Origin: Lepisosteus oculatus
Taxonomy: Eukaryota > Chordata > Actinopteri > Semionotiformes > Lepisosteidae
Assembly: GCF_040954835.1 (NCBI RefSeq)
Contig: NC_090711.1
Coordinates: 8,687,501-8,751,500 of the forward strand
Length of the DNA: 64,000 nucleotides
Direction of reading: 5' to 3'
Shown in pieces: positions 39,716-53,646 of this stretch; positions within the stretch are counted from its first letter, which is position 1; each line of letters starts with the position of its first letter. The notes below the pieces were generated by a model, which had not been told where the DNA came from, ran no database searches, and saw only the letters and a list, made by a program, of their open reading frames with translations. The translations under genes and the position numbers were made by a program.

Positions 39716-40502
39716 TCCCTGTATAATATTGTATTTATTTTCAGGAGTCTGAAAAAAGTGGGAAAACTACATTTACCAGCTGGTCTTAGTAATTAAGGCC
39801 AATGGGATGTTTGCCTTGAGATAATTGAGCACAAGTGTTATCAATCAATGCCAGTGCATGGGGTATATAAGGCTAAGGCTACCAAACACTACATATCTTT
39901 TTCCGTAGAGGTTGGTTAATTACAGGGGTGTTGGTTTACCAATCAGTTAAGAAAAGTGATCTTGTACAGTAGGTTTCAAAAGAAACAAATTGTGGAAAGG
40001 AAAATGTATTATTTGGGTAAATGTTTGAAAGTGGTTTATCCATCCAACTTTCCAATAAAAGTACAGGTAGAGCTCCAGCATAGAACAAGCAGACCTGCTT
40101 TTGTTTTGTGCTTTGTAATGGGAATTATTTTGGGATCCCAAACAAAACTGCCAATAATCAAGGAAATGCTCAGCACAGACATGGTCACATCTGTATGCTA
40201 GTACACTAGCAATAAGAGCCTGACTGAGGTGACCAGTCTTAAAATGTAGCATATCGAAGGAAGGAAAAACTTTCTTAACACTTTAGGATTACAGATTTAA
40301 GAGATAAGCCACATCTGTTGTATCAAAAGACTGCAATATGCTTTCTTTGAAGTGCAGTTGAGTAGTGGAAGATTCTGCTTTTATTGTGCCAGACTTCAGT
40401 TATCCTGTTGCTTCATTCTGCAGTATCGATTGCTCCTTATGTGTTTAAATATTTAGCATTGCAGAGGTCTCCTTCAGAAATCTCTTGTGACCAACAGGCT
40501 GA

Positions 40503-40690
40503 CAGTTCAAGTTCAAGTTCAGGTTTATTTGTCATTCCAGCCATAAACAAGTATACAGTGGAAGGAAATATCATTCTTCCTGGTCCATGGTGCAAATACA
40601 GACAGGACACTGACATAGACATTGTAGACAGGATACACATAGTGCAAAGTGCAATAGCTGCAATCATTGGGAAGACAAGAATCCATTGTA
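40503..40690 (+). repeat. fish retroposon fragment (LINE 3'-tail-like)
   Basis: GTTCAAGTTCAGGTTTATTTG, then TCATTCCAGCC, a TATACAGTGGAAGGAAAT stretch, and repeated ACATAGACATTGTAGACAGG and AGTGCAAAGTGCAATAG words. This is a familiar non-coding 3' end of fish non-LTR elements. Open frames on both strands here (114 and 76 codons) come from the repeat. Confidence 0.5.
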
Positions 40691-41044
40691 TCTCTACAGG
40701 GGCCTTAAAAGACCTGAATAATAAGTGAATACCATACTATCACAGCTCACACTTCTATCAGCACATCCGTGACATTTAAACCGTTGTTAGAATGTCACTG
40801 AAATGTACAATCTTCCACCAGGCTGCTTTCAGCCTTGAGCTATAAGTACTTTTAATATCATCCTCCGGAATTCTGTTGAGATGATGTATTTACTGATTGA
40901 CAGAAGGTCCAAACATTCCAGATACGTAACATATTATACAGTAATTAAAAATGTATTTAAAAAAAAAGAATTTCTTTTGTGATCATTATTTAGGCAATAG
41001 CTTGTATATCAGACAAAAGCAAAACTATTAGTGACCTCTACTAT

Positions 41045-41155
41045 CTAGAGCAGGAGTCTTCTATTCAGTTCCTAGACAATCGAGTGTCTTCTGGTTTTTG
41101 TTCCAACCTGAGAAATCCATTAAGCAATTAAACTAGTTATTTTACTGTATAAGAC
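41045..41155. repeat. probable old dispersed repeat fragment
   Basis: The words TCTTCTGGTTTTTGTTCCAA, CCTGAGAAATCCATTAAGCA and ATTAAACTAGTTATTT resemble a dispersed element common in ray-finned fish. The class cannot be assigned by eye. Confidence 0.35.
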
Positions 41156-41336
41156 ACATAAAGGAATATTCTTATGGCTTTTTTTAACTGATTATTCAAA
41201 ATATTCATAATATTAAGGGGGAACAGCCAGGAGTGGGGTAGAATAATTACAGTTACGCAATTAAATAGTTCAACACTGGGTCCTCCAGTACAGTGTGTTC
41301 CCTTGATAGACATACAATGCCTTGCAATTAGCCCTA

Positions 41337-41495
41337 ATCCATCCATCCAACCATCCATCTATTTTCTTACCTCTTATCCAGTTCAAGGCCGCTAGATCCC
41401 AGGGCCTGTCCCAGCAAGTAATGGGTGCAAGGTAGGATACACTGTGAATGGGATGCGTCCATGGTAGGGCAGACACACAGACACAAACACACTGT
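41337..41495 (-). repeat. V-SINE 3' half
   Basis: On the minus strand the 3' end is recognisable: a decayed TGGACGCATCCCATTC block, TGTATCCTACCTTGCACCCA, TTACTTGCTGGGACAGGC and CTGGATAAGAGGTAAGAAAA, then tandem GGAT units. It is the only V-SINE of seven here in the same orientation as dtnbp1. The open frames at 41137-41567 are repeat by-products. Confidence 0.75.
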
Positions 41496-44476
41496 AGCAC
41501 CCAGCCAAAAACCAGAGGTACACTGGAGCCCCAAATATAGCTCAATGAGCTCAACCACCGTTCTCAATGCCCAAGGGCTTTAATGAAAACCCTGCTGGTA
41601 AATAAGATCACTCAGAGGAAATAAGCAAATGTTAAATAATAACAGTTTCTATCTCAGACATATCACAATTCACTTTGATTCGCAATTAGGGAGCTGGTTG
41701 CAGTGGAATACAATGTAAGGTCTGGTATGTGTCTGCTGCCTCAGAGTTTACATTTCTAGAGTTCCTCTCATTGCAACGTGGACTCTCAGAATACTTCACA
41801 CTAATTCAGTGCTTTTTTACTATAAATGCAACTTTGTCATGTAACAGAAGAACATTAACTCCTGTTGCATATGTAAAACTTCCTATCCGTCCCCATTAAG
41901 CACAGTGCTTATTTCAGTTTCCACACATGCATGGGTTTAACTTTGAAAAAGTAAACTCATTGGAATGCTCCTCTCATTCTCTGAAGTCCTATAATTGCTC
42001 TCCTTGTTTGTTTTGACACATAGAATAACAAGACAAGAAAACAAAGCCATGTGACAGCCAATTTAAGAATGATTCCCCCTCCTGTAACTCATGTTTGCTC
42101 TTTTCTATTGCATACAGTGAAAATGTGCTGTAACTGCTGTGCGCTGCCCGTAGTCATAACGACTCCTGGGAGGAACTTATCTTCTGGAAGACAAGGTCCT
42201 CTTTACAGTCCTACTTAGAGCTCTCATGTAGCCCAGGAGACAGGCAGCCTAGCTTCAGTAACTCTGTCTTTGCACTGAAAGGCCGCTTACATCTTTATGC
42301 TATGAAACAGAGCTGGAATAAAACTGCATGAAGTGTAGAAAATGAAGTGAATACATACCAGACATTTGAAAGGAACTATTGCACAGGAAACTTCTGAAAC
42401 TTCTGATACCTTCTACTGTAAATTTTTTAGAATCGAAGCACTGCTTTTTTTCAAATGACTTGTATTGAAGTTAATTATAAAAGCTGCAACACCCATTTAT
42501 GAACATCAGGAATGTTATGATTGTTATTTGATATATAGACTCAGCATTACACTTCTGATATGAGTCCTTCTTCAGTTTTCTTGTGTATCAGGCTGTTTTC
42601 ATGTTTCTTTTCACTAGCAAAGCTGCATTTCTTAAAACACGAAAATCTCTCAATTAGTAGTACAACAAAATTGATATTGTATAATGTATGTGAAGCACTG
42701 TTTTTTATGTTTTGGAGCAGTTTTCAAGATGGACTTATCGTGTAGTGGAATGTCTCCGCCATCTAGTGGTATGTAGCTGAACTACAGTACTTCCTGGTTG
42801 TGAGACTGTAATACGCAGTAGCATTCTACAGGCAAAAGAGAATATGAATTAACACGTTCTTTCTGTAGTTACATGCACGATTCTCTGACTAGAACGACCT
42901 ACCAAAAGTAGTCCACTATCCAAAGGAGAAATATCTAAAATATCATTCAATGATTTTATAAAATAAATTTAGTTATTACTGTCTGCTAACATAAAAGTCT
43001 TCACATAAAATTCATCTGTAAAAATAATTGTAAACTTTCTTTGACAGAATACGTCATTTGTAATTAATGAAGAGAATATAGTTGGTATTATTTAAATCTC
43101 TCCCAGAGATCTTTTTATAATCACATGATCATTCTTTCATTTTTTTTTCTTGGGGTAGACAGTTCAACCTCCCTTGCAGTACCTGCACTACTGCAGTGTG
43201 AATCTATGCTCAAAGTTTGCGTATGTACAGCTTTTGTATCACACTTGTCATTTAGAAGTTCCTATCAGTACCAGCTTCCTGTATGAAACTGCAGAGTTCT
43301 CTCATTTTTGGCGCAGTGGTCTCTGATGTGGCCAGTGAGTCATTCCTGAAGTGTAAAAAACACACACACACACAAGCCTTTCTGTCAGCTTGTTTATGAC
43401 AGTGCTGCTGTGTTGTCAAGCTATTGCGGTTGTGCAATTGATCTGGTATTATGCTTTGCGTAGCAATTGATAATCTCACATTATACTCAGAGTTTCCGAT
43501 CTGATATCAATGGATTCCACAGCTGAATCTCTGCAAATTCATGAACATCATTATTAGGAGGAGGATGAGATTTGGCTGTCCATCCAAGGTGACATTTTCA
43601 ATGCAATCAAAATCTTAAATCCTTTATTCTCCAAGAGCTTGTCCACTATAGTCGGTGGCCATTGATTGAATCTTATTTATGATTTCGTAACTTTCATTAC
43701 TTCTTCAACAACTTGCTGTCTCCATGATTCACTGGTTGATTTTACAATATACAGTGGCTGTGTGAAGATCTAAAAGTATATTGCTCATTGTTATCAATGG
43801 TAAAACATTGGCGAAATGGCAATAATAACATAGGATGTATGAACACTTACTTTTTATAATGAAAAAAAACTACACATGAAATGCATCACAGTACAAACTG
43901 TAATGCTGCCGTGCATGCAAAACTGCAATCTGCAACATGGCCTAAAGAAGGCACTGTTGATACCAAAGAAAATACAGAAATATCCCTGTTAACTATGTGA
44001 GCTCATTTTAGATTTTGTATATACTGTATATAATATACGATAAAAGTTACTTATACATGCAACACATTCAGAAAGTTATGATAAGAAAAATATTAGTTGT
44101 AGCAGGCACACTGACATTTTATTGATTATGATATAAGATACTGTTGCTGAATTAACAGGGTTGATCAGCATGAGGTGTGCTGACTAATAGGTTAGAAGCA
44201 TGTGTAGCCACTGTTGGAAGTAATACAAGCTGTACTTCTGCTTTGCAAAATCCCTCCTGGCAGGACTCCGTCCCTTTCCTCTTGTAGAGACTAGACAAGA
44301 CTGTGCCAGCTCATTAGTGTCTGGATCCCAGAAGACACACTGCCATTCCAGCATTTCCTACACATGTTCAAGGTGCTCAAGGCCTGGTGAGCAGGGCTAC
44401 CACACTGTACAGCGATTATTGCATTCTCATCACTCCAGAAAACCCTAGGCGCATGAACAGCATGGAGGATGAGCAT
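41496..44476. other. intron sequence, nothing certain
   Basis: Mostly AT-rich. A CA run lies at about 43360-43372. The part from about 44150 to 44476 is more GC-rich and adjoins the SINE/transposon cluster, so it may belong to the same old element, but I cannot match it. Confidence 0.4.
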
Positions 44477-44752
44477 TATAATAATTAATAATAATAATAA
44501 TTGCTTACATTTATATAGCTCTTTTCTGGACACTCCACTCAAAGCACTTTACAGGTAATGGGAATCCCCTCCACCACCACCAATGTGCAACCTCACCTGG
44601 ATGATGTGGCAGAAGCCATAGTGTGCCAGAACGCTCACCACACACCAGCTATCAGTGGGGAGGAGAGCAGAGAAATGTAGCCAATTCATAGATAGGGATT
44701 ATTAGGAGGCCATGATTGGTAAGGGCCAATGGGAAATTTGGCCAGGATGCCA
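44477..44752 (-). mobile_element. 5'-truncated 5S-SINE family copy
   Basis: On the minus strand it ends with AAAGAGCTATATAAATGTAA followed by TTA-type repeats, preceded by CCTGTAAAGTGCTTTGAGTG and GAGTGTCCAGAAAAG. The body words CCCATTGGCCCTTACCAATC and TGTGTGGTGAGCG are shared with the copy at 38.6 kb. The 5S-like head is missing, as expected for incomplete reverse transcription. Tc1-like coding remnants abut its truncated end. Confidence 0.88.
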
Positions 44753-44960
44753 TTATCCTCCTGGAAGGTTGTGACGTCAGGATGAGGCTGCAGGAGGGGC
44801 AGCAACTGAGGCCAAGACCCCGATCAATGTAACTCCACGCAGTCAACTTGCCATCAGTCACTACAAGTGGAGCTCTGTTGCGACTAGATACAGCTGCCTG
44901 GAACCTCACACTTGGACCTCCCCATCAACTGGTCTGTGTGCACAATATTCTGCACATCTA
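44753..44960 (-). mobile_element. Tc1/mariner-type transposase remnant
   Basis: Minus-strand translation gives RAPLVVTDGKLTAWSYIDRG and, after a frameshift, LLPLLQPHPDVTTFQEDNG. This is the arrangement in IS630/Tc1-type transposases, where VVTDGNLTAQRYIDEVL precedes TTFQQDNARPH, which holds the second catalytic Asp. The frame is broken and the element is truncated at the SINE. The open frame at 44652-44909 is a mix of the two repeats. Confidence 0.6.
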
Positions 44961-45887
44961 CTCCACACTCATACACAAAACCCTGATTCAATGAGATAAA
45001 GGACTTGGTTCCATGATGATTAACAGTGTGCTGACCTGTAGCCTCCCAAAACGTCTATGACTGTCATTAATACATCTTAGTTTGGGTGGGAATAAACCCC
45101 ACATTTCATTTAACATTGATCATTGTCTTCATAATACACTACATACTTCATAATACAAAATACAGATCTGTCAGCATTAAGAGTAAGCTTAAAACAAAAT
45201 TGGTAACATTTCAGTAGACGCTCCTAATGCAGTTGTGTTTCCACATAAAGAAAAAATGTCGGTGAGAAAGATCTCATCACCCGATTTTCAAGGTGTGGTA
45301 TCTCAAAGCATAACCAACAAGTGCAGAGAAAGATAATTTGTAATTGAAGATGATATCTTTTAGAAACTGACAGAAAACAAGTGTCACATTGACTACAAAA
45401 CTGATAGTAGATTCATATCCTATCCATCAACAGTATTAAGGTGATTTTCGGTGCTTAAAGGATTCCTTTTTAGGAAGGAAACCTGTGAAGAATTGGGAAC
45501 ACAGTAAGGCTAAATTGAAGCTGACAATTAAGCAAGGGGGTTTAATTATAGTGAAAGGTACATAAAAAGTTTATTCCTCCATGGTGCAAGACTTGACATA
45601 TCAGCTAAAGATTCACTACACAGACAATGATCCAACACCAGTTTATGGTAGTATGATATAGCCCAGCCATGGGGAAATTGTATTTTCTGACTCTTTCTTT
45701 AAATAATGGCTGACAAAGAAGATTATTGCCTGTATGCCCAAGATCTCTGATACCAAATACTTGGTAGCAGGAATCCCTTTGGTTCGTTGAAGTGTATGAT
45801 CCTCATCCCCATCATTTTTCTTCATAAAGTGATGAGTGTAGCAGTGTCCTGCAATGTCTTACTACCAACTAAGAGTAAGGGTGATAA

Positions 45888-45973
45888 ATAATGTGAATCC
45901 CCATTTCAAATTTAATTTCCACATTCAAATAAAAGACCTCCAAATGTGATGGCGCTGGAGTTTGATTTGGTCA
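45888..45973 (+). repeat. left terminal inverted repeat of the MITE
   Basis: Begins ATAATGTGAATCCCCATTTC and ends at the GGCGCTGGAGTTTGATTT block followed by GGTCA. Pairs with 46308-46395. Confidence 0.85.
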
Positions 45974-46392
45974 TTTGGTTGCTCTTGTGGGGGAAATCTA
46001 GGGAAACAAGCCCAAAGTGAAATTTAAACAGGATAAAAGGTTTAGCACCCTGACTCTTAGTTGGTAGAATGACCTAGACAGGTCAAAAGGCCTACTTATG
46101 CTTTCAATTCTTTTAATGGTCTTATGATCTTACATCTTCCTCATCCTAACCTGCTTCCATGAAAAAAGATAGATAAAATAGATAAATGTTAATCCCACTA
46201 CATGTACTGTATAATAATTTCAAAGGTACATTTCCTTAAAGTCCTGAAAAAGAGAGGAATACAGTTAGGTACATTATACTGATAATATTATGGAACATAC
46301 TGTATGCTGACCATAAATCAAACTCCAGCGCCATCATATTCGGATGTCTTTTATTTGAATGTGGAAATTAAATTTGAAATGGGGATTCACAT
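45891..46392. mobile_element. MITE-like non-autonomous DNA transposon with long terminal inverted repeats
   Basis: An 86-bp arm at 45888-45973 is the reverse complement of 46308-46395, with about three mismatches and one 2-bp gap. The outer ends are ATGTGAATCCCC and GGGGATTCACAT, each flanked by TA, which would fit a Tc1/mariner-type target duplication. The roughly 330-bp interior has no coding potential. High arm identity implies either recent insertion or gene conversion between the arms. The mobilising transposase family is inferred only from the TA flanks. Confidence 0.8.
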
Positions 46393-46395
46393 TAT
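46308..46395 (-). repeat. right terminal inverted repeat of the MITE
   Basis: Reverse complement of the left arm. It carries two extra bases (AT) between the TTTGATTT and GGTCA words and about three substitutions. Confidence 0.85.
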
Positions 46396-49300
46396 GTTAC
46401 ATATATTCAGTCTACTCTAGGAAGTGCGTGTGACTCAGAAGCAAACTGGAGCAGTATTTGCAAGTTATATGCAAGTATCAGTTTTACTGCAGGGTGACCT
46501 AATATTTACTGTGGAAGACTTCAGTCATTCATTTTTGTTTCGTTTACTCTGATTTGTTCAGTTATTGAGGGAAGAAAGGAGCTCTGTCGCTTGAGTAACA
46601 AACAAGAAAGCAGTCATACTGTCATCTTGAATGGCTGTCTTCTGTAGGCATTCTTCTTAGAAAACAGAAATAAAATTTACTTTTTAAAATTTGAAACTGT
46701 AGCTAGATCTTCTTTTTTCTTTCATTATGAAAGGTCAGGCTCTGGAACATGACATGTCAGTAATGGTCACACATAAACATACAGCAATATTAGAATGATT
46801 AAGCAACATTTTTGTTACCAAATGTTGAATAACTCTAATAGTAAATAACAATATCCTAGAAGGCCTTCCAATCTTTTGAATTTCATTTGAGTTTATTTTA
46901 TTTTAATAATGTATACTTTGAAATATAAATCCAATATAATAAAGTATTATATCTGATACACATATAATGAAATATTTTTTTAAGCGCCTGAATTAAGTGA
47001 ATCTATCACTGTGACCAGCTCCCTCAGGAAGAAAACTTCCTCTTTCACTAGATGTTCCTGCTAATAGTTACAGAAACGACTACTTTCCTCATTGGAGTAA
47101 CATTTTGACTGCCTCGCTCCAGTCATATTTCTCGACAATGTTTCATCCCACATGGGCTCTACAACTCGCAAACAGAAAAGAATAATCATAGCTTGTTATT
47201 CACTGTGATGGAGAGTGATTAAAAAAGAAAGAAAAACATCAACACATGTCATGCAGAAATTTGGGGGTTTTAATGTTTCAATATTTTGCATTTAACAGCC
47301 TCAGCCTTGACCTGTATCGCTTTTGTTATTTTTCATTTTACATCCCTGGTGGAGGTAAGAGTGTTGACTAGGCTCACACATGTGGGTGGCTTGTTATTAC
47401 AAAGAGACAGGGAGGTGGTGAAACATTTCGTTTTGTGGCTGTGGCCGAGGGATGGTTGATCGTTTCATAAACTCTCCTCATCAGGAGAGTTGCTCCCTGA
47501 ATTAAACCTTGATGATTCAATTATAGATTTCCTTTGTGAATTTAATATTTTCATTTGACATTTACAAGACTATTTATAAATCAGAAACTACTGTTCTTTT
47601 TGTGTAATAGAATAAAGTTTGCTTGCCTCAATCTGTTCCAGAATGGCTTCTGTTAAAAAGGTTCTCAGATGCTGTCAAGAATGTCAGACATCGAAGGATC
47701 GTGAAGTGATAAAACAAGTCTTTCAATGACTTTCCTCTTATAATTTGTGTGATTAAGGCTTGACATTTGTTTTTTTCTATTTTTACTACAACTGTACAGC
47801 TTCATTATATTTTTATCCTTGTTCCATTTGAAGGAATATTTATTTTAAAGTGGTACAAAGTGATGTATTGATGGCCACTTTCACATTTAAGTATGAAATG
47901 TTTATGAGATTGAAACAGCTTACTGTGGCATTTATATTAAATCTAGAGTTTCAGTTGCTGCAGGTTATTGAACACGTCTACAGTATAAAAAGGCAGTGAT
48001 AATTATTCAAGCACAGTTAAAAGCCTCACACTCAGCCCACGAAACAAATGTAAGAATCTCTGCAACATGGCCTAACCGTCAGCTATAGACTTGGTGTGAG
48101 ACCTGGCTATCTGTCTTCAGCAGAGTGAGTCAATTTCAACGCATTCCCTCCTACCCAAAAAAATATACCAAATATAAAAACAAAGAAATATAAGCAATTA
48201 GGTACTAGTAATATTTTTCATGCTAGAATACAACTCAGATTGTATTGGTAAATGTTTTTGTAAATATTCATACTACTTCCTCTCAGACTGCTTTTTAGGC
48301 TAATTTTGTTAACATAGATTCATCCAAAGTAGACTATATACAGTAAATGAAATACTTCCAAATGTAAAGAGCAAGTCATGTTTTAGCCATTAGGAAATGC
48401 AGCATGGATTCCTGCTATAGTTTGGTTGGTTTTTTTTCCAGCAGACTTCTTGTTCAAATAGATTGTTTTAACCTTCACAAAAAAAAATAGTTGTGCAACG
48501 TTCCCTCTGGTGTAATGTCATTTAATACTTTGTCCTGAACTGCTTTGCTTGCAAATTATATTAGCTTATGGAACTGAAACTACTATTTATAAATGTAGTG
48601 CTACAAAGTTTAAGGAGAATGTGTACTTGACAATTTAATGTGATAGTAAAGTTTAGGGATTCTGAAAGGATTGTCAGATGCACTTCAATAGTTTTATTTT
48701 CATTCTCAAAATGTTTGTAAGCTAAGTCTGAAAGTCCTGTTTTGGATAATGTAGTAAAATGAGTAAATGATGCTAATGTACTGACATTGGACTTCAGTGA
48801 AATTGCAATAAATCCAATTTCAATATTTTAAATAAGTGGTTTATTACTGTACATTCTCAAGTTTAAACACTGGAAAAAAGAACATTTTAGTTAATATCCT
48901 TTGGTTATGAAGTAAAGTAATAAATTAAAACTGAAATGCAAAAATCACTAAATATAATTTTGGAATTAATTGTGTCTCCCCAAATAAGATTCTTCATTCG
49001 GAAGATGATAACAGCATCAAATCCAAATTTAATGTGAGAAAATAGATGTTAAATGTGGCTCATTTGAAACTGAACTACAGCAGATGAAAATCTTCATGGT
49101 ATTTAGTTATGGATGAACTGCCCACGGCTTTGTAAGATTAACTCAACACAAAAGAAAGAAAAGACCTGCAGTTTTTAAATATGCTGAGCAAGCATACAAA
49201 GGTTAAAGCCAATTTGGATACATAATGTTAGTAATAGCAAAGGTCTAGAAGTATAGTTCCATGCAGTACACACTAGACTGTCATCTTCATGAACTTCAAT

Positions 49301-52300
49301 GTACAAACAGTATATAATGTTTTCTGGGAATAATTGTAGAACACAGTGTACAGTCATATCAGACTGGGTGCACAGCTGCCACGTGGGTAGTAAGATTGCT
49401 CTTGACACGAGATTACGTATAGATCTTGATTCATTTCCATTTGTGGTCTGTATTTTTTATGTGAAGCATTTCCAAGCTTTGCCTCATTAGGAAACATTGC
49501 TGAATCTGGTATAAACATTCACTTCAGGTTAGGAGATAAATAAACGTTTTGGGAAATTCACAGTGCTGTTTACTTAGCTCTAGCAGTCCCAGAAAGAAAA
49601 GCAGTCTGAATAAAGCAAGTCACTTCTGTGTTATTAATCCTGCCCTTGCCTGAGTTTAAAGAATCCCCAGACATTTATCAGGTGAGCTCTGAAAGATGAC
49701 CACAATTGTTTTTGTTTTGCAAACTTGGACCTTGTGCTTTGAACAAATTGCAAGTCTAAACCAGTATATAACCAGTTATAAATAAATTTCAATAAAAAAT
49801 TCAGGAGGAAAGACAGCAACATTATCTGTAACCTCCACTACTCTAACTTATGATCCTCCAAAATGTCACATCCCAAAAAGGTATAAATACTTTAGTAAGT
49901 TAGTCTCTTCCATCCATTCATCTTTTTGCATCCCACCTCTACCTCTTCACTCCTCATGGGGGTCCTGAATTCCTTGTTCTACAGTCAGTTGGTTAGACCT
50001 CATCCTAGTGAGTCTATGGATCGCAATAAACTTAAATCATGTAAAAATGAGTTCAACGGGGCAATGTTGTTGTAATTAAAAGTATTCATTGTTTCTGTTG
50101 TGGTTGTTATATCTAGATGGGAAAATGCTAACCGGCAAGAGCAAAGAATATGTGGTAAATTCTTGTGCATAGGATGTTTAAACATTCAATCTTGATAATT
50201 AAAAATTTGCATGAAGCCTTCTAATTCTGAAACTAGTTAATAAAAGCTGCTGAGTTTGACATTAAAAATGTAGCTCACTCTTCAGCTCTGAAGAAGCCCA
50301 GAAGGGAGTGAGTCAGCGAGCATTCTCCTGTGAGGCCCTACCACCAGTTGCAATAGAAGCAGTCCACAAAAATCTCTTGTTTTCCAAAATTTGTTTTGCG
50401 AAAATGGACATGAATATGTTTTAGTGTCATATCCCAAGGAAAATATCCCAGTTTGTTCCAGAAAATCACTGTTTATATTCAGAGTATGGTGTTGACAATG
50501 AGCACAGGCAGATGGCATGGCACAGTTTACTCTGTTTTGATGCATTTCCTGAGGCCTTTACTTTTCATTGCGCTTCCATTATTCTAAGAAATTCCTCGGT
50601 ACTTTTGTATTGAGGATCAGTTTCTGCGATTAAACTTCTTAAATGTCATTGAAGTGTCATTGTGTGCTTCATCGGTGACACCTCTTAGAAAAAAGAGCTC
50701 CACGGAAGTCAAAGATACCAGTCCTACCTTAATAGCTAATATTATTGCACTCAAGCGACTTACATAGGCAAGAGACAAAAAGCCTTGTTTTAAACAAACA
50801 GAACCAGAAGGATTTTGGAAATAATTGTGGTAGTGTGTACGTTGCTATGAACATAAGTTCCTCACCCAAGATTAACTTGAAGTGCTCACCAAACCTGAAG
50901 GAATGAAAGCTAGACTCTGCGCTATTGTCGATATGTCAATGCATTGCAAGATGTAAGCAAAAATAATGGAAGAGGACTAATGGTCTTTTACCTTGGTGTT
51001 ACTTCAAAATGTTATGATAATATAGTTAGGTAATAATTTTAAAATGCTAAATTTCACAGACCTTTTGAAACACTTTTAACATGGGTAACGGCAGACACAG
51101 GCCATTCCAGCAGTCTTAACCTAACTTCTTCATGAAGCTGACATGGTTGACAACGTTCAATAACAACAAAGACCATGACTGATTGAATGATTGATGACTT
51201 AGGTGATCATGATTGAATTTACAGTCTGTAATGGCTGACAGCAATGTTGACGTGTCAGATTAGGAAGAAAGGCCAAGGCAATGCCCTTTTCAAACATGCA
51301 CTTCTAGCTCTTTATTTCATTTTAATTACAATATATCTTCACATCTTCATGTTAGAGGATGGTACAATAATTAATATAGTGCTGCAGTTAAAACACATTT
51401 TAAAAACAAAACAAAATAAAGATTCAGGAATGTATCTACTGTTTATTTCTTGTGTCTGCTGTCCACAGCTTTTCCTCAAACTAAGACATTAGTTTCCAGC
51501 TGTGCTCTCTTTCGACTTATATTGGCATAAAGTTCTGGCCTTTTAGTAGTATCATGAAACACTCCATGTTAAAACAGGAAACAGCATAGTTTTTGAAACC
51601 TCCTTCATCTCTTCTAGAAGTCTCTATTTGAACTTGTACTGAGCAAATGCTTGTTTTATCTTGTTCTTCATTTAAGAGGTTGAGCATTCTTAAATGTGGT
51701 GGAAAGCACAATATAAATGCAAGTTTCAAGATTCATTTCAAATTTTAAAGTGCAATTAAAAAACACCTTTCATACTAGCTTTGAACTCTTTGTTCAATGC
51801 AAAACAGAAGTCTGAATGAATCATAAAAGACTAAAATGTGGTGCTAGGAAGTTTCTTAAGATAGATGGAACGGGGATTTCACAAGGTTTAGTCATTTAGA
51901 AAGAGATTTGAAAAAATAAAAGATGACGTATTGTACTACATATATTTACAACCTCACTTTAACTGTACATGTTGATCCCTGATATTTTAACTGTCATTTT
52001 TTGTAATGTGGATTATTATTACTTATCACCAGCTGAACACCCAAAACCTCATCTATCTCCTTTTCTACCTGTCATCCATGTCTGTTGTAGTGATTTGCAG
52101 TACTAAATACAGAAATTGAATAGTCCCTTCTATCATGGGACTGTCCCTTTTTACTGACAGAATGCCCCTTGTCCTTTTAAAGGACTACAGTATAACACAC
52201 ATGTGCTTTTAGTTTTTGAATATGGCATGAAAAGCTCTCATGAACACAAATACAAAGTAAGATATTAATATACAATGTTGTGCATGTTTATACACTATAT

Positions 52301-53646
52301 ACAGTACATAGGGCATAAATTAGACACAAAACACTTAAAAGCATTAATTTGTTCTGACCTGACAGCACTAACTAACAATCTGAGTATGATATGAATAATG
52401 CTAATAAAGTAGATGGTCAATTCTAGTCTGGGGAACAGGAGTACTTACCTGAATGACTGGTGATGAGGGAAAAGTATTTTGACTACAAAGGTTTTATAAG
52501 GGGTCAGGGTTCTTAACTTTGATTCTTTTAACAGACTGCTGCCTAACTGTATAACCCCCTTCAAAGTTTCTCTGTTCTGCTGAGACTTATATCTATTATC
52601 TGGCTATCATGTCCTTATCGTGTGACTGAGATGGCCTATTTGAAACTCTGGGGGTTGTTATTTATGCATATGTATACACATATACATATACATATGTACA
52701 CCCACATCAGTAGTCCGGCCAGCAGATTTTTTTAATCTGATGTCTTTTTCACTTACTTTTCCTGTATGTCAAGTTTGAATATATAAAGATATAAAATATA
52801 AAAATATGTGATGCCCTCTGTACTTTTTGTACTTCTGTAGATTTTACAGCATCTATTGCAATATTAGAAACATATTTACCACTGCATAAGAGCTAATTTA
52901 TGTTTTAATATGAACCTAACATTACAGAGAAAAAAACAATTTAAAGGAACTTCTTATTTGTTGTCAATAATAATTCATATAATTTCATGTGTCTCCTGAT
53001 AGAGTTTAAAGACAGCATCTACAAACAATCCATTACAGCTTTGCAGAGTCTTGGTGTGAAGCCCAACCTACATGCAGATTACAATTCCTTTATATATATA
53101 AGGAAATAACAATAATGAACTGAATGGCAATCACACTTTGTTATTGTAGTTATCAATTTCAGACCACAGGTGGGGGAGTTTAGAAAGCATTGCGGCAATT
53201 ATCAGTTTTCATCTTATCTCTCTGCACAATCTCCCTAAATGTCAGATATAAGCAGTTTCTGGAAGCAACTCCCCACTCTGTGCAGCTCTTAAATATTTGT
53301 AATACTGAAGCGATGTTTCAGAGAATGTGTGTAGGCAGTATAGAGTGATCTGACTCAAAACCAAACCCAAAGTCTACTTTATCACATGTGTGTAGGCTGC
53401 TTCCAGATGGCTTAATTTGCTCCTCACAAATGTCACACTGATAATAAGTGTGTGGTGTTGTGAAGACCAGGTACAATTTTCACAGGGGAATAAACAGAAC
53501 ATTTGTGTAGCTGATTATCTTTTGACTGCCCCTGCATTCTAAACAACTCTCTCCCAAGATTGTGCAGCACAGTACTAGCAATTTTAAAAACAGAATGTTG
53601 GGGAATGTAATTTTTGCTACAGGATAGTAATGATAATTTTATCAGT
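46396..53646. other. intron sequence, nothing recognised
   Basis: AT-rich. A 9-bp perfect stem-loop (AACTCTCCT / AGGAGAGTT, loop CATC) lies at 47470-47491. Short TA/CATA runs occur at about 52660-52700. Open frames up to about 87 codons show no motif. Confidence 0.45.

Noticed and set aside
52430..52500. Minus-strand donor-like CAG|GTAAGT at about 52449 as a dtnbp1 exon end
   Set aside because: The preceding codons do not resemble any part of dysbindin, and no matching acceptor was evident.
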